A DNA stretch of 64,000 nt, from positions 682,001 through 746,000 of the forward strand of contig NZ_JQNA01000001.1 of the NCBI RefSeq assembly GCF_000745015.1. The letters are read 5' to 3'. A model generated the notes under the pieces. It made no database searches, was not told the origin of the DNA, and was given only the letters and a program-made list of their open reading frames with translations. This DNA is from Burkholderia sp. 9120 (GTDB lineage: Bacteria; Pseudomonadota; Gammaproteobacteria; Burkholderiales; Burkholderiaceae). The position numbers were made by a program, and so were the translations under genes. Positions 44,252 through 52,044 of the stretch are shown here, in pieces (the stretch's first letter is position 1; every line of letters begins with the position of its first letter).

Positions 44252-45051
44252 GCGGCGTCCTCGTCAATGCGCGCGTCGGCCACGCTGTCGGGCGGCGGCG
44301 CTTCACCTTGCGCGTCGGCCACTTCCACCGAGCGCTTCAATGCACGCGACACCGCGCTGCGCATGGCGCGCAATTGCGTGTCGAGACTGGCGTCGACGGT
44401 GCCGAAGTCGGATTCGCAAACGCAACTGCCGGGTTCGAGCCGTTTATCGGCGATCACCGACAGCGGAATCGGCTGGCCGAGATCGCGCCAGCGCGAGGCA
44501 AGCCGGTCGAAGGTCGCTTTGGCTTCGGTGTAGTCGTCGGGGTGCACGGCCACGCGAAGATAGGTCGCGCCTTCCACGATGCGATCGACCGTGGCGAGCG
44601 CCCGCTCAAACAACGCTTCGTGACGCTCCACCCGCACGATCTGCTCGACCGCCGACGCAACGATCTGCGCCAGCCGCTCGCGCATGCGAATCTGCAACTG
44701 GCTCTGCGCATCGGCCACGTCGGCGAGGCGCTGCATCCAGTCGGCCAGCGCACGATCGCAACCGTCGCGATAGCCCTGCTCGCTGGCGGTGTCGTAGTCG
44801 CGCTGTGCCTGCGCCGCGATCTCGGCGGCCTGCGCATGCCCGGCGTCAACGATGCGTGCGGCTTCGTCGTGCGCGTCGGCCAGCAAGGCCTCGCGCTCGA
44901 CGGCGAGCGCGGCATAGGCTGCGTCGATCGAGACCAGTTCACCGAAGGTCGCGCGCGGAATGACATCCGTCGACGCGCCGACGCGCGCGACCCATCGCTC
45001 GGCATCGTTCTCGCCAAAAGCGGAGCGCGCGTGCTTCAACCAAATAGCCAT
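44248..45051 (-). CDS. hrpB5: HrpB5 (SctL), T3SS stator/ATPase regulator
   Basis: 267 residues. An Ala/Glu/Gln-rich helical N-terminal half (LLADAHDEAARIVDAGHAQA) is followed by a globular C-terminal domain with LRVAVHPDDYTEAKATFDRL and CVCESDFGTVDASLDTQL, as in SctL/FliH proteins. It holds the ATPase to the cytoplasmic sorting platform. The ATG at 45051 follows GGAGTTTGC. The start falls inside the previous ORF, in the region where that ORF appears frameshifted. The stop overlaps the hrcN start by four bases. Confidence 0.92.
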   Translation of the reverse strand: MAIWLKHARSAFGENDAERWVARVGASTDVIPRATFGELVSIDAAYAALAVEREALLADAHDEAARIVDAGHAQAAEIAAQAQRDYDTASEQGYRDGCDRALADWMQRLADVADAQSQLQIRMRERLAQIVASAVEQIVRVERHEALFERALATVDRIVEGATYLRVAVHPDDYTEAKATFDRLASRWRDLGQPIPLSVIADKRLEPGSCVCESDFGTVDASLDTQLRAMRSAVSRALKRSVEVADAQGEAPPPDSVADARIDEDAA

Positions 45052-45874
45052 GCAAACTCCGGTAGCAGATCGGACAGACGCGCGAAGAGGCGCGCCGAGC
45101 CGGGGCATCGAGCGCCGCGGGCACGGCGGCGAGCCAGGCCGGCGCGGGCAGCACGCGCGGCAACGCGAGCCGCAGTAACGGGAACGGCAGGCGGTTGGCT
45201 TCGCCGACCACATGCCCCGCTTGCCCGGTGTACCCCGCCTGCCCCGCGTACATTCCCTGCGTGTCATGCATGCCTTGTACTGCACTCGCGCTGCCCAGAT
45301 CGCGCAATAACAACGCGCAGCCTTCGACGGCGAGCGCGTTCGCATCCAGCGCGGTCAGCGGCGGCATCGCCGCGCGCGTGGCGAGACGCGCGATATCGGG
45401 CGCGTCGGCCAGATGCGCGTCCTGCGTGAGACGGTCGACGCCGACGCCGGTCCACTCCGCCAGCAGCGAGCGTGTGCGTTTGTCGATCAGACGGCGTGCT
45501 TCCGCGCGCCGGAACGACAATGCGCGCATGCACAGCACCTGCAACGCGTGCCGCACCGGCAACACGTCGAGCAGCACGGCGTTCGGTTGAGCCGCGCCGG
45601 AGGCCGACGGCTTGAGCGCGGTGTGCGTCAGCGCGGCGAATGAAGGGGGTTTAACGCCCGCGGCATCGGCGAGCGCCAGCGAACAGGTTTCGACGGCCGC
45701 TGCACCGGCGCGCTCGAGCGCGCCGCGCCAGGCTTCCAGTTGCGTAACGTCAGCGCCGAGCAACGCGGCGCTCCACGACGGATCGGCCCAACGGGCCACG
45801 CTGGCAAGGTTACGGCGGTACGCACCGAGCGCCGCGGCCATGCGTTGAAAAGGCAGATCGGTCGGCGCATTCAT
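44939..45874 (-). CDS. hrpB4: HrpB4 (SctK), T3SS sorting-platform protein, C-terminus apparently frameshifted
   Basis: 311 codons as read. Position between hrcJ and hrpB5 and the helical, Ala/Leu-rich sequence identify HrpB4/SctK, an adaptor of the cytoplasmic sorting platform. The last 40 codons run 113 bases into hrpB5 and read as Arg/Cys-rich nonsense. If two bases are removed from GGCGCGCC (45089-45096), the frame ends RRLFARLSDLLPEFAWLFG with a TGA at 45038-45036. That leaves a short, normal overlap with the hrpB5 start. A dinucleotide insertion or a sequence error is therefore likely. The middle holds a Gly/Gln/Tyr/Ala repeat (TQGMYAGQAGYTGQAGH). Confidence 0.8.
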   Translation of the reverse strand: MNAPTDLPFQRMAAALGAYRRNLASVARWADPSWSAALLGADVTQLEAWRGALERAGAAAVETCSLALADAAGVKPPSFAALTHTALKPSASGAAQPNAVLLDVLPVRHALQVLCMRALSFRRAEARRLIDKRTRSLLAEWTGVGVDRLTQDAHLADAPDIARLATRAAMPPLTALDANALAVEGCALLLRDLGSASAVQGMHDTQGMYAGQAGYTGQAGHVVGEANRLPFPLLRLALPRVLPAPAWLAAVPAALDAPARRASSRVCPICYRSLHGYLVEARALRFWRERCRAMGRARRRVDGCHSARDLR

Positions 45875-45892
45875 CGTAGCCGCGTCGCCCGC

Positions 45893-46723
45893 TCAGTTCG
45901 CGGGTCGCAAGCGGCGCAGACGCGCCAGCAATCCGCCCAACCGGCCGCTCGCCGCACCCTCGCCACCGGCCGCGTCGGCACCCGGCCGCCCGGCCAGCAC
46001 GCCACGACGCGCCAGCACCAGCAGCGCGGTGGCAGCCAGCACCACGGCGCCCGTCAGCACGCCCAGCAGCCATGCCGGCATGCCGTTGCTCTGCGGCTGT
46101 TGCGAGTATTCGACCGGGTCGGCCGCGACGGCGGTGACGCTGACCTGATCGTAGGTGAGGCCCTCGACGCTGTGCATCACCAGCGTCTTGATCTGCGGCA
46201 CCAGGGCGCCGATATCGGAATCGCGCCGGTACTTGATGAACACCGCCGCCGACGAAGGCTTGATGGTCTGCGCGAGCGGATCGTTGTTCGGCAGCACGAT
46301 CTGCACGCGCGCGACCAGCACGCCGTCAATCTTCGAGAGCGTGGACGACAACTCCTGCGACGTGCCGTAGATGAAGCGCACGCGCTCCTCGGTCGGCGTC
46401 GAGACGAGGCCGTCCTTCTTGAACAGCGCGCCGAGGTCGTCGAACTTGCTGTGCGGCAAACCGCGTGCGCGCAACGCCTCCATGGCACGCACCATCTGCG
46501 TATCGTCGACGTCGAGCGACCAGGTCTTGCCCGCGTCCGAGGTGTCCTTGGACGCATCCACGCCGCGTTCGAGCAGCGCCACCACCATCTCGTTGACGTC
46601 CTGTTCGGACAGATTGCCGTACAGCTCCTTCTTGCAGCCGCTGAGCGCGATGCACAGCGCGAGCACGCAGAGCAACGGCGCGGCGCGGCGGCTGGCTCGC
46701 GCAGTGGGCAATCGGTCGAACAT
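45893..46723 (-). CDS. hrcJ: HrcJ (SctJ), T3SS inner membrane ring lipoprotein
   Basis: 276 residues. A lipobox ending at Cys30 (LCIALSGC) is followed by KKELYGNLSEQDVNEMVVALLERG and VLVARVQIVLPNNDP, the YscJ/PrgK/HrcJ ring-building motifs. A C-terminal transmembrane helix (WLLGVLTGAVVLAATALLVL) and a basic tail follow. It forms the inner-membrane/periplasmic ring with HrcD. It lies 18 bases before the hrpB4 start. Confidence 0.95.
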   Translation of the reverse strand: MFDRLPTARASRRAAPLLCVLALCIALSGCKKELYGNLSEQDVNEMVVALLERGVDASKDTSDAGKTWSLDVDDTQMVRAMEALRARGLPHSKFDDLGALFKKDGLVSTPTEERVRFIYGTSQELSSTLSKIDGVLVARVQIVLPNNDPLAQTIKPSSAAVFIKYRRDSDIGALVPQIKTLVMHSVEGLTYDQVSVTAVAADPVEYSQQPQSNGMPAWLLGVLTGAVVLAATALLVLARRGVLAGRPGADAAGGEGAASGRLGGLLARLRRLRPAN

Positions 46724-46745
46724 GGTGGCGGCGTCCGTGGCAGCG

Positions 46746-47141
46746 TTACTGGTTCTTCATCAGCGTTTCGATCGCCGACTTCGACGAATCCACCACGCCC
46801 ATCTTCGCTTCCAGATCGAGCTGCGTGCTGGCGAGTTCGAGCGTCATGCGAATGGTGCCGGCGCTCATCTCGTTCATCGTCATGGTCGGCGCCTGCTGCG
46901 CCAGTTGCAGCGCGTCGTTGACGGTGTGTTGCAGCTCGGCGTCCTGGCTCGCGACCAGCTTCGAGGCGACCGCGGTGCCGTCCTGCTGCGGCGTGGCGGG
47001 CGCGCTCATTGGCCCCTTCTGCATCAGCGACTGGAACTTGTCGGCCAGTTCGGGCGAAGTCTGCGCGGCGGGCGCGGCCGCGCCTTGCGACATCTGATCG
47101 AGCGACGCCTGCAAGGCGGTCGTGGTGGCATTGACGGTCAT
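46746..47141 (-). CDS. hrpB2: HrpB2 (SctI), inner rod/early substrate
   Basis: 131 residues, the usual length of HrpB2. It is Gln/Ser/Thr-rich without a signal peptide. The amphipathic C-terminal helix TIRMTLELASTQLDLEAKMGVVDSSKSAIETLMKNQ matches the SctI type. It is secreted by the apparatus and forms the periplasmic rod. The start lies 14 bases after the hrpB1 stop. Confidence 0.9.
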   Translation of the reverse strand: MTVNATTTALQASLDQMSQGAAAPAAQTSPELADKFQSLMQKGPMSAPATPQQDGTAVASKLVASQDAELQHTVNDALQLAQQAPTMTMNEMSAGTIRMTLELASTQLDLEAKMGVVDSSKSAIETLMKNQ

Positions 47142-47155
47142 GTGCGACTCCGCGA

Positions 47156-47770
47156 TCAGGCGCGCAGGAAGGACTGGTTCGCGTAGTCGAGCGGCGCGGG
47201 CGTGGCCGCCACCGCGGCATGCGCGACCGGCTCCGCAGTGCCGACGGCTGGCGTGGCTTCGGCGCCTTCAGCGGTCTCGGCGTCGAACTCCGCCAGCGCC
47301 TCGCACGATTTCGGCGTGACGAACTGGCCGCCCGCGCGCTTGACCTTCATCGCGTTGAGCAGATCCTCGCGGGCTTCGAGCGCGCGCACCAGCGACTGCG
47401 TATCGCGGGTCGGATTGTCGGCCATGGCTTCGGCCGCGCACTGCTTCCAGTCGGGGTCGCCCTTGGCGGACAGGCAGAACGCGAGCAGCGCCTTGGCGTA
47501 GCCGAAGCGCGGCGCGTTTTCGCCGACCTGGCGCAGCACGTGAATGGCGTCGTCCCAGTGGCCGCGCACCATATGCAGGATGCCGTCGAGCGTATCGATT
47601 TCGGCGACGCGCGGACGCAGCACGCGCAGCGCGTCGAGCACGAGTTCAATGTCGTACGGATCGGCCGACACTTTCGGGAAGTGGCTAAGCAAGGCGGTCG
47701 AGACGGTTTCGATCAGGCCGCCGACGACATCGGGGCTGCAGTTCAGGTAATCCGGCGTGCTGACGGTCAT
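47156..47770 (-). CDS. hrpB1: HrpB1/HrpK-family T3SS protein
   Basis: 204 residues of the HrpB1 family of group-II Hrp systems. The conserved block is DPYDIELVLDALRVLRPRVAEIDTLDGILHMVRGHWDDAIHVLRQV, a TPR-like fold comparable to YscG-type chaperones but in Xanthomonas reported as periplasmic. A 30-residue Ala/Pro-rich tail is added. It is the first gene of its operon and has a PIP box and -10 element upstream. The ATG at 47770 has AGGAG nine bases before it. Confidence 0.92.
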   Translation of the reverse strand: MTVSTPDYLNCSPDVVGGLIETVSTALLSHFPKVSADPYDIELVLDALRVLRPRVAEIDTLDGILHMVRGHWDDAIHVLRQVGENAPRFGYAKALLAFCLSAKGDPDWKQCAAEAMADNPTRDTQSLVRALEAREDLLNAMKVKRAGGQFVTPKSCEALAEFDAETAEGAEATPAVGTAEPVAHAAVAATPAPLDYANQSFLRA

Positions 47771-47840
47771 GGCGATGGGCTCCTGACGGAAGCGTTGAAA
47801 TCGACCCTGCGGGTTGCAGCAGGTCGGGAAGGATGACGCA

Positions 47841-47902
47841 AACATAGCAACCGCCGCGCGGCCGGCAACGCCCGGATGCGAAGTCGCCGCACCGGATGCG
47901 AA
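47841..47902 (-). promoter_or_regulatory. PIP box and -10 of the hrpB1-hrcT operon
   Basis: On the minus strand TTCGC-N15-TTCGC (47902-47878), then after 31 bases TATGTT (47846-47841), an exact match to PIP box-N30-32-YANNNT. The hrpB1 start is 70 bases further on. Confidence 0.85.
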
Positions 47903-47915
47903 GCCGCGCGGGTGC

Positions 47916-47977
47916 TTCGCGCTGCGTGCGGCCGCTTCGCCTCGCCCGGCGCGCGTGGCCGGCGCGAGCGCTATCGT
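47916..47977 (+). promoter_or_regulatory. PIP box and -10 of the hrcU operon
   Basis: TTCGC-N15-TTCGC (47916-47940), then after 31 bases TATCGT (47972-47977). It stands back to back with the box for hrpB1, only 13 bases apart, so one cluster of activator sites drives both arms of the T3SS locus. Confidence 0.85.
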
Positions 47978-48054
47978 CAGGCGGGGTCTCAAGCGCCCTC
48001 CCACGGCACGCGCAGCGTCCGCCCACTGCCCTCTCCCATCGCGACCGAGCCGAC

Positions 48055-49185
48055 ATGAGCGACGAAAAAACCGAAGAGCCAACCCAGAAAAAGCTGCGGG
48101 ACGCGCGCAAGGAAGGACAGGTGTCCCGCAGCAGCGATCTGACCGATTCGATCTCGATGTCGGCGGTCGTGCTGTTGCTGATGGCGGGCGCGAGCCACTT
48201 CAGCGACGCGATGCGTGAAGCGGTGCTGATCGCCACGGGTTTCGTCGACGGCGATCATTCGCTGACCAATATGCAGACCCAGTTGTACACGCTCGGCGGC
48301 CTTGCGCTCTCGGCGATCGTGCCGTGCGTGTGTATCGCGGCGCTCGCCGCGATTGCCGGTTCGATCGGCCAGGTCGGCATGCAGATCGCCACCAAGCCGA
48401 TCACGCCCGACCTGAAAGCCGTCAGTCCGATGGGGGGCCTCAAGAAGATCTTCTCGGTGCGCACGCTGATCGAGTGCGCGAAGATGATCGTCAAGGCGGC
48501 GATCGTGTTCTGCGTGATGTGGCAGACCATCAAATGGCTGTTTCCGCTGATCGTCGGCTCGCTTTATCAGCCACTGCCGGGACTGGTGCGGATGTTCTGG
48601 GCGTTGCTGATCAAGCTGTTCATGATGGCCGCGGCGGTGTTCGTGCTGGTCGGCGCCGCGGACGTCAAGCTGCAGAGCTTCATGTTCCTCAAGAAGATGA
48701 AGATGTCGAAAGACGAGGTCAAACGCGAGCACAAGAATCAGGAGGGCGATCCGCGCATCAAGGGGGAACGGCGGCGCCTTGCGCGTGAGATTCTGAACTC
48801 GCCGCCGCAGTCGAAAGTGGGCATGGCCAACATGATGGTGGTCAATCCCACGCACTACTCGGTCGCCGTGCGCTACGCCCCCGACGAGCATCCGCTGCCG
48901 CGCGTGATCGCCAAGGGCATGGACGAAAGCGCGGCCGCATTGCGCCGTGCGGCGCGCGATGCGGGCGTGCCGATCATCGGCAATCCGCCGGTGGCGCGCG
49001 CGCTGTACAAGGTCGGTCTCGATGAGCCGATTCCCGAAGAACTGTTCGAGACCGTCGCGGCGATTCTGCGCTGGGTCGAATCGATCGGCGCGCAGCGCTC
49101 GGCAGGCATGCCGGCGTTCGACGACGACACCGCGTCGTCCGCTTCCTCGCACGACGCCACCGCCCCGCCGCCCGCCCTCCACTGA
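48055..49185 (+). CDS. hrcU: HrcU (SctU), T3SS substrate-specificity switch
   Basis: 376 residues of the FlhB/YscU family. The N-terminus DEKTEEPTQKKLRDARKEGQV is followed by four membrane helices and a cytoplasmic domain with the NPTH autocleavage site at residues 264-267. It controls the switch from early to late substrates. The Ser/Ala/Asp/Pro tail after residue 345 is low-complexity. The ATG at 48055 lacks a strong ribosome site. It heads the operon that continues with hrcV. Confidence 0.96.
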   Translation: MSDEKTEEPTQKKLRDARKEGQVSRSSDLTDSISMSAVVLLLMAGASHFSDAMREAVLIATGFVDGDHSLTNMQTQLYTLGGLALSAIVPCVCIAALAAIAGSIGQVGMQIATKPITPDLKAVSPMGGLKKIFSVRTLIECAKMIVKAAIVFCVMWQTIKWLFPLIVGSLYQPLPGLVRMFWALLIKLFMMAAAVFVLVGAADVKLQSFMFLKKMKMSKDEVKREHKNQEGDPRIKGERRRLAREILNSPPQSKVGMANMMVVNPTHYSVAVRYAPDEHPLPRVIAKGMDESAAALRRAARDAGVPIIGNPPVARALYKVGLDEPIPEELFETVAAILRWVESIGAQRSAGMPAFDDDTASSASSHDATAPPPALH

Positions 49186-49196
49186 CGAGACCCACC

Positions 49197-51302
49197 ATGC
49201 TGAAGACACTGAAACTTCCTGCCGGCGGCGAGATTGGCATCGTCGCCCTGATCGTCGCGATCATTTCGCTGATGATCCTGCCGCTGCCGCCGACGCTGAT
49301 CGACATTCTGCTCGGCGTGAACATCGCGATCAGCGTGACCTTGCTGATGGTGACGCTGTACGTGCCCGACGTGGTGTCGCTGTCGGCGTTCCCCTCGCTG
49401 CTGCTGTTCACGACGCTCTACCGGCTGTCGCTGAACATCGCGTCGACCAAGTCGATTCTGTTGCATGCCGAAGCGGGGCACATCATTGAGAGTTTCGGCG
49501 AGCTGGTGGTGGGCGGCAATCTGGTGGTCGGGCTGGTGGTGTTCGTGATTATCACCACGGTGCAGTTCATCGTGATCGCCAAGGGTTCGGAGCGGGTCGC
49601 GGAAGTCGGCGCGCGCTTCACGCTCGACGCGCTGCCCGGCAAGCAGATGAGTATCGACGCCGACCTGCGCGCCAATCTGCTGAGCGCCGAAGAAGCCCGC
49701 CGCAAGCGCGCGACCCTCGCCGTGGAAAGTCAGTTGCACGGCGGCATGGACGGCGCGATGAAGTTCGTCAAGGGCGACGCGATCGCCGGCCTGATCATCA
49801 CGATGATCAATATCGTCGCGGGGATCGCGGTGGGCGTGGCGTATCACAACATGAGCGCGGGCGAAGCGGCGAACCGCTTTTCGATTCTGTCCGTGGGCGA
49901 TGCGATGGTGTCGCAGATTCCGTCGCTGTTGCTCTCGGTCGCGGCCGGCGTGATGATCACGCGCGTTGCCGACGAGCGGCAGGCGAAACCCGCTTCGCTC
50001 GGCGATGAAATCGGCCGCCAGCTCGGCTCCAGTTCGCGCGCGCTGTATTTCGCGGCGGTGCTGCTGCTCGGCTTTGCGGCGGTGCCGGGCTTCCCCGCCG
50101 CGCTGTTCCTGCTGCTGGCCGGCTCGCTGGCGTTCACCGCGTGGCGGCTGGACGCGAAGAAGCCGCAGCAAAGCAGCCACGAACGCGAGTCACTGCACGC
50201 CATGCAACGCTCGGGTTCGAAGATCGACGTGCCGGTCATTCTGGCGCGCGCGCCGCAATTCACCTGCCCGCTCGGCGTGCGGATCGCCCCCGACCTCGTG
50301 GCCCGGCTCACCATGCCGGCGCTCGACAAGTCGTTCGAAAGCGAACGCGCGCGGCTGCAGGAAGAACTCGGGCTGCCGTTTCCCGGCATCACCATGTGGA
50401 CCTATGCGGCGCTGCCGGCGTCCACCTGTCAGATTCTCGTGCACGACGTGCCGCAACGGACTATCGAACTGCCCGCCGGCAAGGTGATGTTGCCCGAAGC
50501 GAGCCGACTCGCGCATTCCGCCGCCGCCGTCACGCTGACGGCCGAGGAAAGCGCGGCGCTGGACGCGCTCGTCGCGCAAGCCGAAGCCGGTCCGCCGATC
50601 GATCCGAGCGGTGCGCCGACGCGCTGGCTCGAAGAGCGCGCGGTGCCGCCGAAAACGCCGGTATGGCGCGCGGAACAGGCCATCGCGCATGCGTGCGTCG
50701 CACTCATGCGTCGCCACGCGCCGCTGTTTCTCGGCATCCAGGAAGTGCAGTGGATGCTCGACCAGCTCGCGACCGACTATCCGGGTCTGGTCGCCGAAGT
50801 GCAGAAGGTCCTGCCGCCGCAACGGATCGCCGACGTGCTGCGGCGCTTGCTCGAAGAACAGATTTCGATCCGCAACGTCCGCACGATCATGGAAAGCCTG
50901 ATCACCTGGGGACCGAAAGAAAAAGACATGCTGATGCTGACCGAGTACGTACGCGGCGATCTCTCGCGCTTTCTCGCGCATCGGGCGGCGAGCGGCGAGC
51001 GGACCTTGTCGGCGGTGCTGTTCGACATGCCAGTCGAGCAGCATATTCGTCAGTCGATCAAGCAGACGCCCACCGGCAATTTCCTCGCGTTGCCGCCGGA
51101 TGAAGCCACCTTGCTGATCGACAAGATCCAGTCGTTCGTGGGCGCGACGCCGCGCGAGGGCGTGGCGTTGGTGACGTCGATGGATATTCGCCGTTACGTG
51201 CGGCGCATGATCGAGGCGCGCCTGAGCTGGCTCGCGGTGTATTCGTACCAGGAACTCGGTGAACACGTCGAGCTGCGGCCGCTCGGCCGCGTGTCGATCT
51301 GA
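49197..51302 (+). CDS. hrcV: HrcV (SctV), T3SS major export apparatus protein
   Basis: 701 residues. Eight N-terminal membrane helices contain FPSLLLFTTLYRLSLNIASTKSIL and the cytoplasmic FHIPEP-like loop (VAEVGARFTLDALPGKQMSIDADLRANLL). The C-terminal nonamer-forming cytoplasmic domain carries PLFLGIQEVQWMLDQL and LRRLLEEQISIRNVRTIMESL. It forms the nonameric ring above the ATPase that selects substrates. It starts 11 bases after the hrcU stop. Confidence 0.97.
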   Translation: MLKTLKLPAGGEIGIVALIVAIISLMILPLPPTLIDILLGVNIAISVTLLMVTLYVPDVVSLSAFPSLLLFTTLYRLSLNIASTKSILLHAEAGHIIESFGELVVGGNLVVGLVVFVIITTVQFIVIAKGSERVAEVGARFTLDALPGKQMSIDADLRANLLSAEEARRKRATLAVESQLHGGMDGAMKFVKGDAIAGLIITMINIVAGIAVGVAYHNMSAGEAANRFSILSVGDAMVSQIPSLLLSVAAGVMITRVADERQAKPASLGDEIGRQLGSSSRALYFAAVLLLGFAAVPGFPAALFLLLAGSLAFTAWRLDAKKPQQSSHERESLHAMQRSGSKIDVPVILARAPQFTCPLGVRIAPDLVARLTMPALDKSFESERARLQEELGLPFPGITMWTYAALPASTCQILVHDVPQRTIELPAGKVMLPEASRLAHSAAAVTLTAEESAALDALVAQAEAGPPIDPSGAPTRWLEERAVPPKTPVWRAEQAIAHACVALMRRHAPLFLGIQEVQWMLDQLATDYPGLVAEVQKVLPPQRIADVLRRLLEEQISIRNVRTIMESLITWGPKEKDMLMLTEYVRGDLSRFLAHRAASGERTLSAVLFDMPVEQHIRQSIKQTPTGNFLALPPDEATLLIDKIQSFVGATPREGVALVTSMDIRRYVRRMIEARLSWLAVYSYQELGEHVELRPLGRVSI

Positions 51303-51312
51303 GGCCGCGGCA

Positions 51313-52044
51313 ATGACGCATATCGTGTCGCGCCACGTGCGCGTGATTCCAGGCGAGCAGGACAACGGCCCACCCGACGACGACGCGGCTACGCGCTCAG
51401 CGTCGCGCGGTCGCGGTTTCGACTACGCGTCGCTGCTTGGGCGCCGGCGTGCCGTGCTGCGACTGAATCATCAGGCCGATTCGGGCACCGATACCGGCGC
51501 CGGCTCGCAGAACGATCACCCTGCGGACGATGCCGAAGCCGCCGGGCATGCATCGGCCCCAGCCGCGCCGCGCCCGTTCTTTTCTCACGAAGACGGTAAC
51601 GGTCCGCAAGCGGCTGAAGACTCTGCGGGTTCCAGTGCGAATGGCATAGAGGGCGCTGGCAATACGCTCCAAACCGAACGCCTCGCGATCGGCTCGCGCG
51701 TCGAAGACGCCGCGCAGCCCGTGGTCTCCGCCGTCTATCGGCAGCAGCAGCGCTTCGTGCAATTGCTCGGCTCGCTGGCGCGCGAGATCGGCGCGTTCTG
51801 CGGCGATCCGTCGATTGCCGAAGCGGGCAACTGGGAAGTGCAACTGCCGCTCGATCAGAAACTGCTGCCGCAGACCACGCTATATCTGACGCTTTCGCGT
51901 TTCAGTCTGCAGCTTCGGTTCGACACGACGGATACCGTCTCGAGGCAATTACTCTTGGAACACAGCGCACTGCTCGAGCGAGAACTCGACACCTTGCTGC
52001 GCGCGTGGGGTGAAGCCCGCGACATCGAACTCACGGTCTGGTGA
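51313..52044 (+). CDS. hpaP: HpaP (SctP), T3SS substrate-specificity/needle-length control protein
   Basis: 243 residues with a disordered, Ala/Asp/Gly-rich N-terminal half and a C-terminal domain (VYRQQQRFVQLLGSLAREI, WEVQLPLDQKLLPQTTLYLTLS, EARDIELTVW) of the HpaP/YscP/FliK type. HpaP in Xanthomonas helps switch the apparatus to pilus or translocon export. The ATG at 51313 follows the hrcV stop by ten bases; a GTG of the next gene overlaps the stop (GTGA). Confidence 0.85.
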   Translation: MTHIVSRHVRVIPGEQDNGPPDDDAATRSASRGRGFDYASLLGRRRAVLRLNHQADSGTDTGAGSQNDHPADDAEAAGHASAPAAPRPFFSHEDGNGPQAAEDSAGSSANGIEGAGNTLQTERLAIGSRVEDAAQPVVSAVYRQQQRFVQLLGSLAREIGAFCGDPSIAEAGNWEVQLPLDQKLLPQTTLYLTLSRFSLQLRFDTTDTVSRQLLLEHSALLERELDTLLRAWGEARDIELTVW

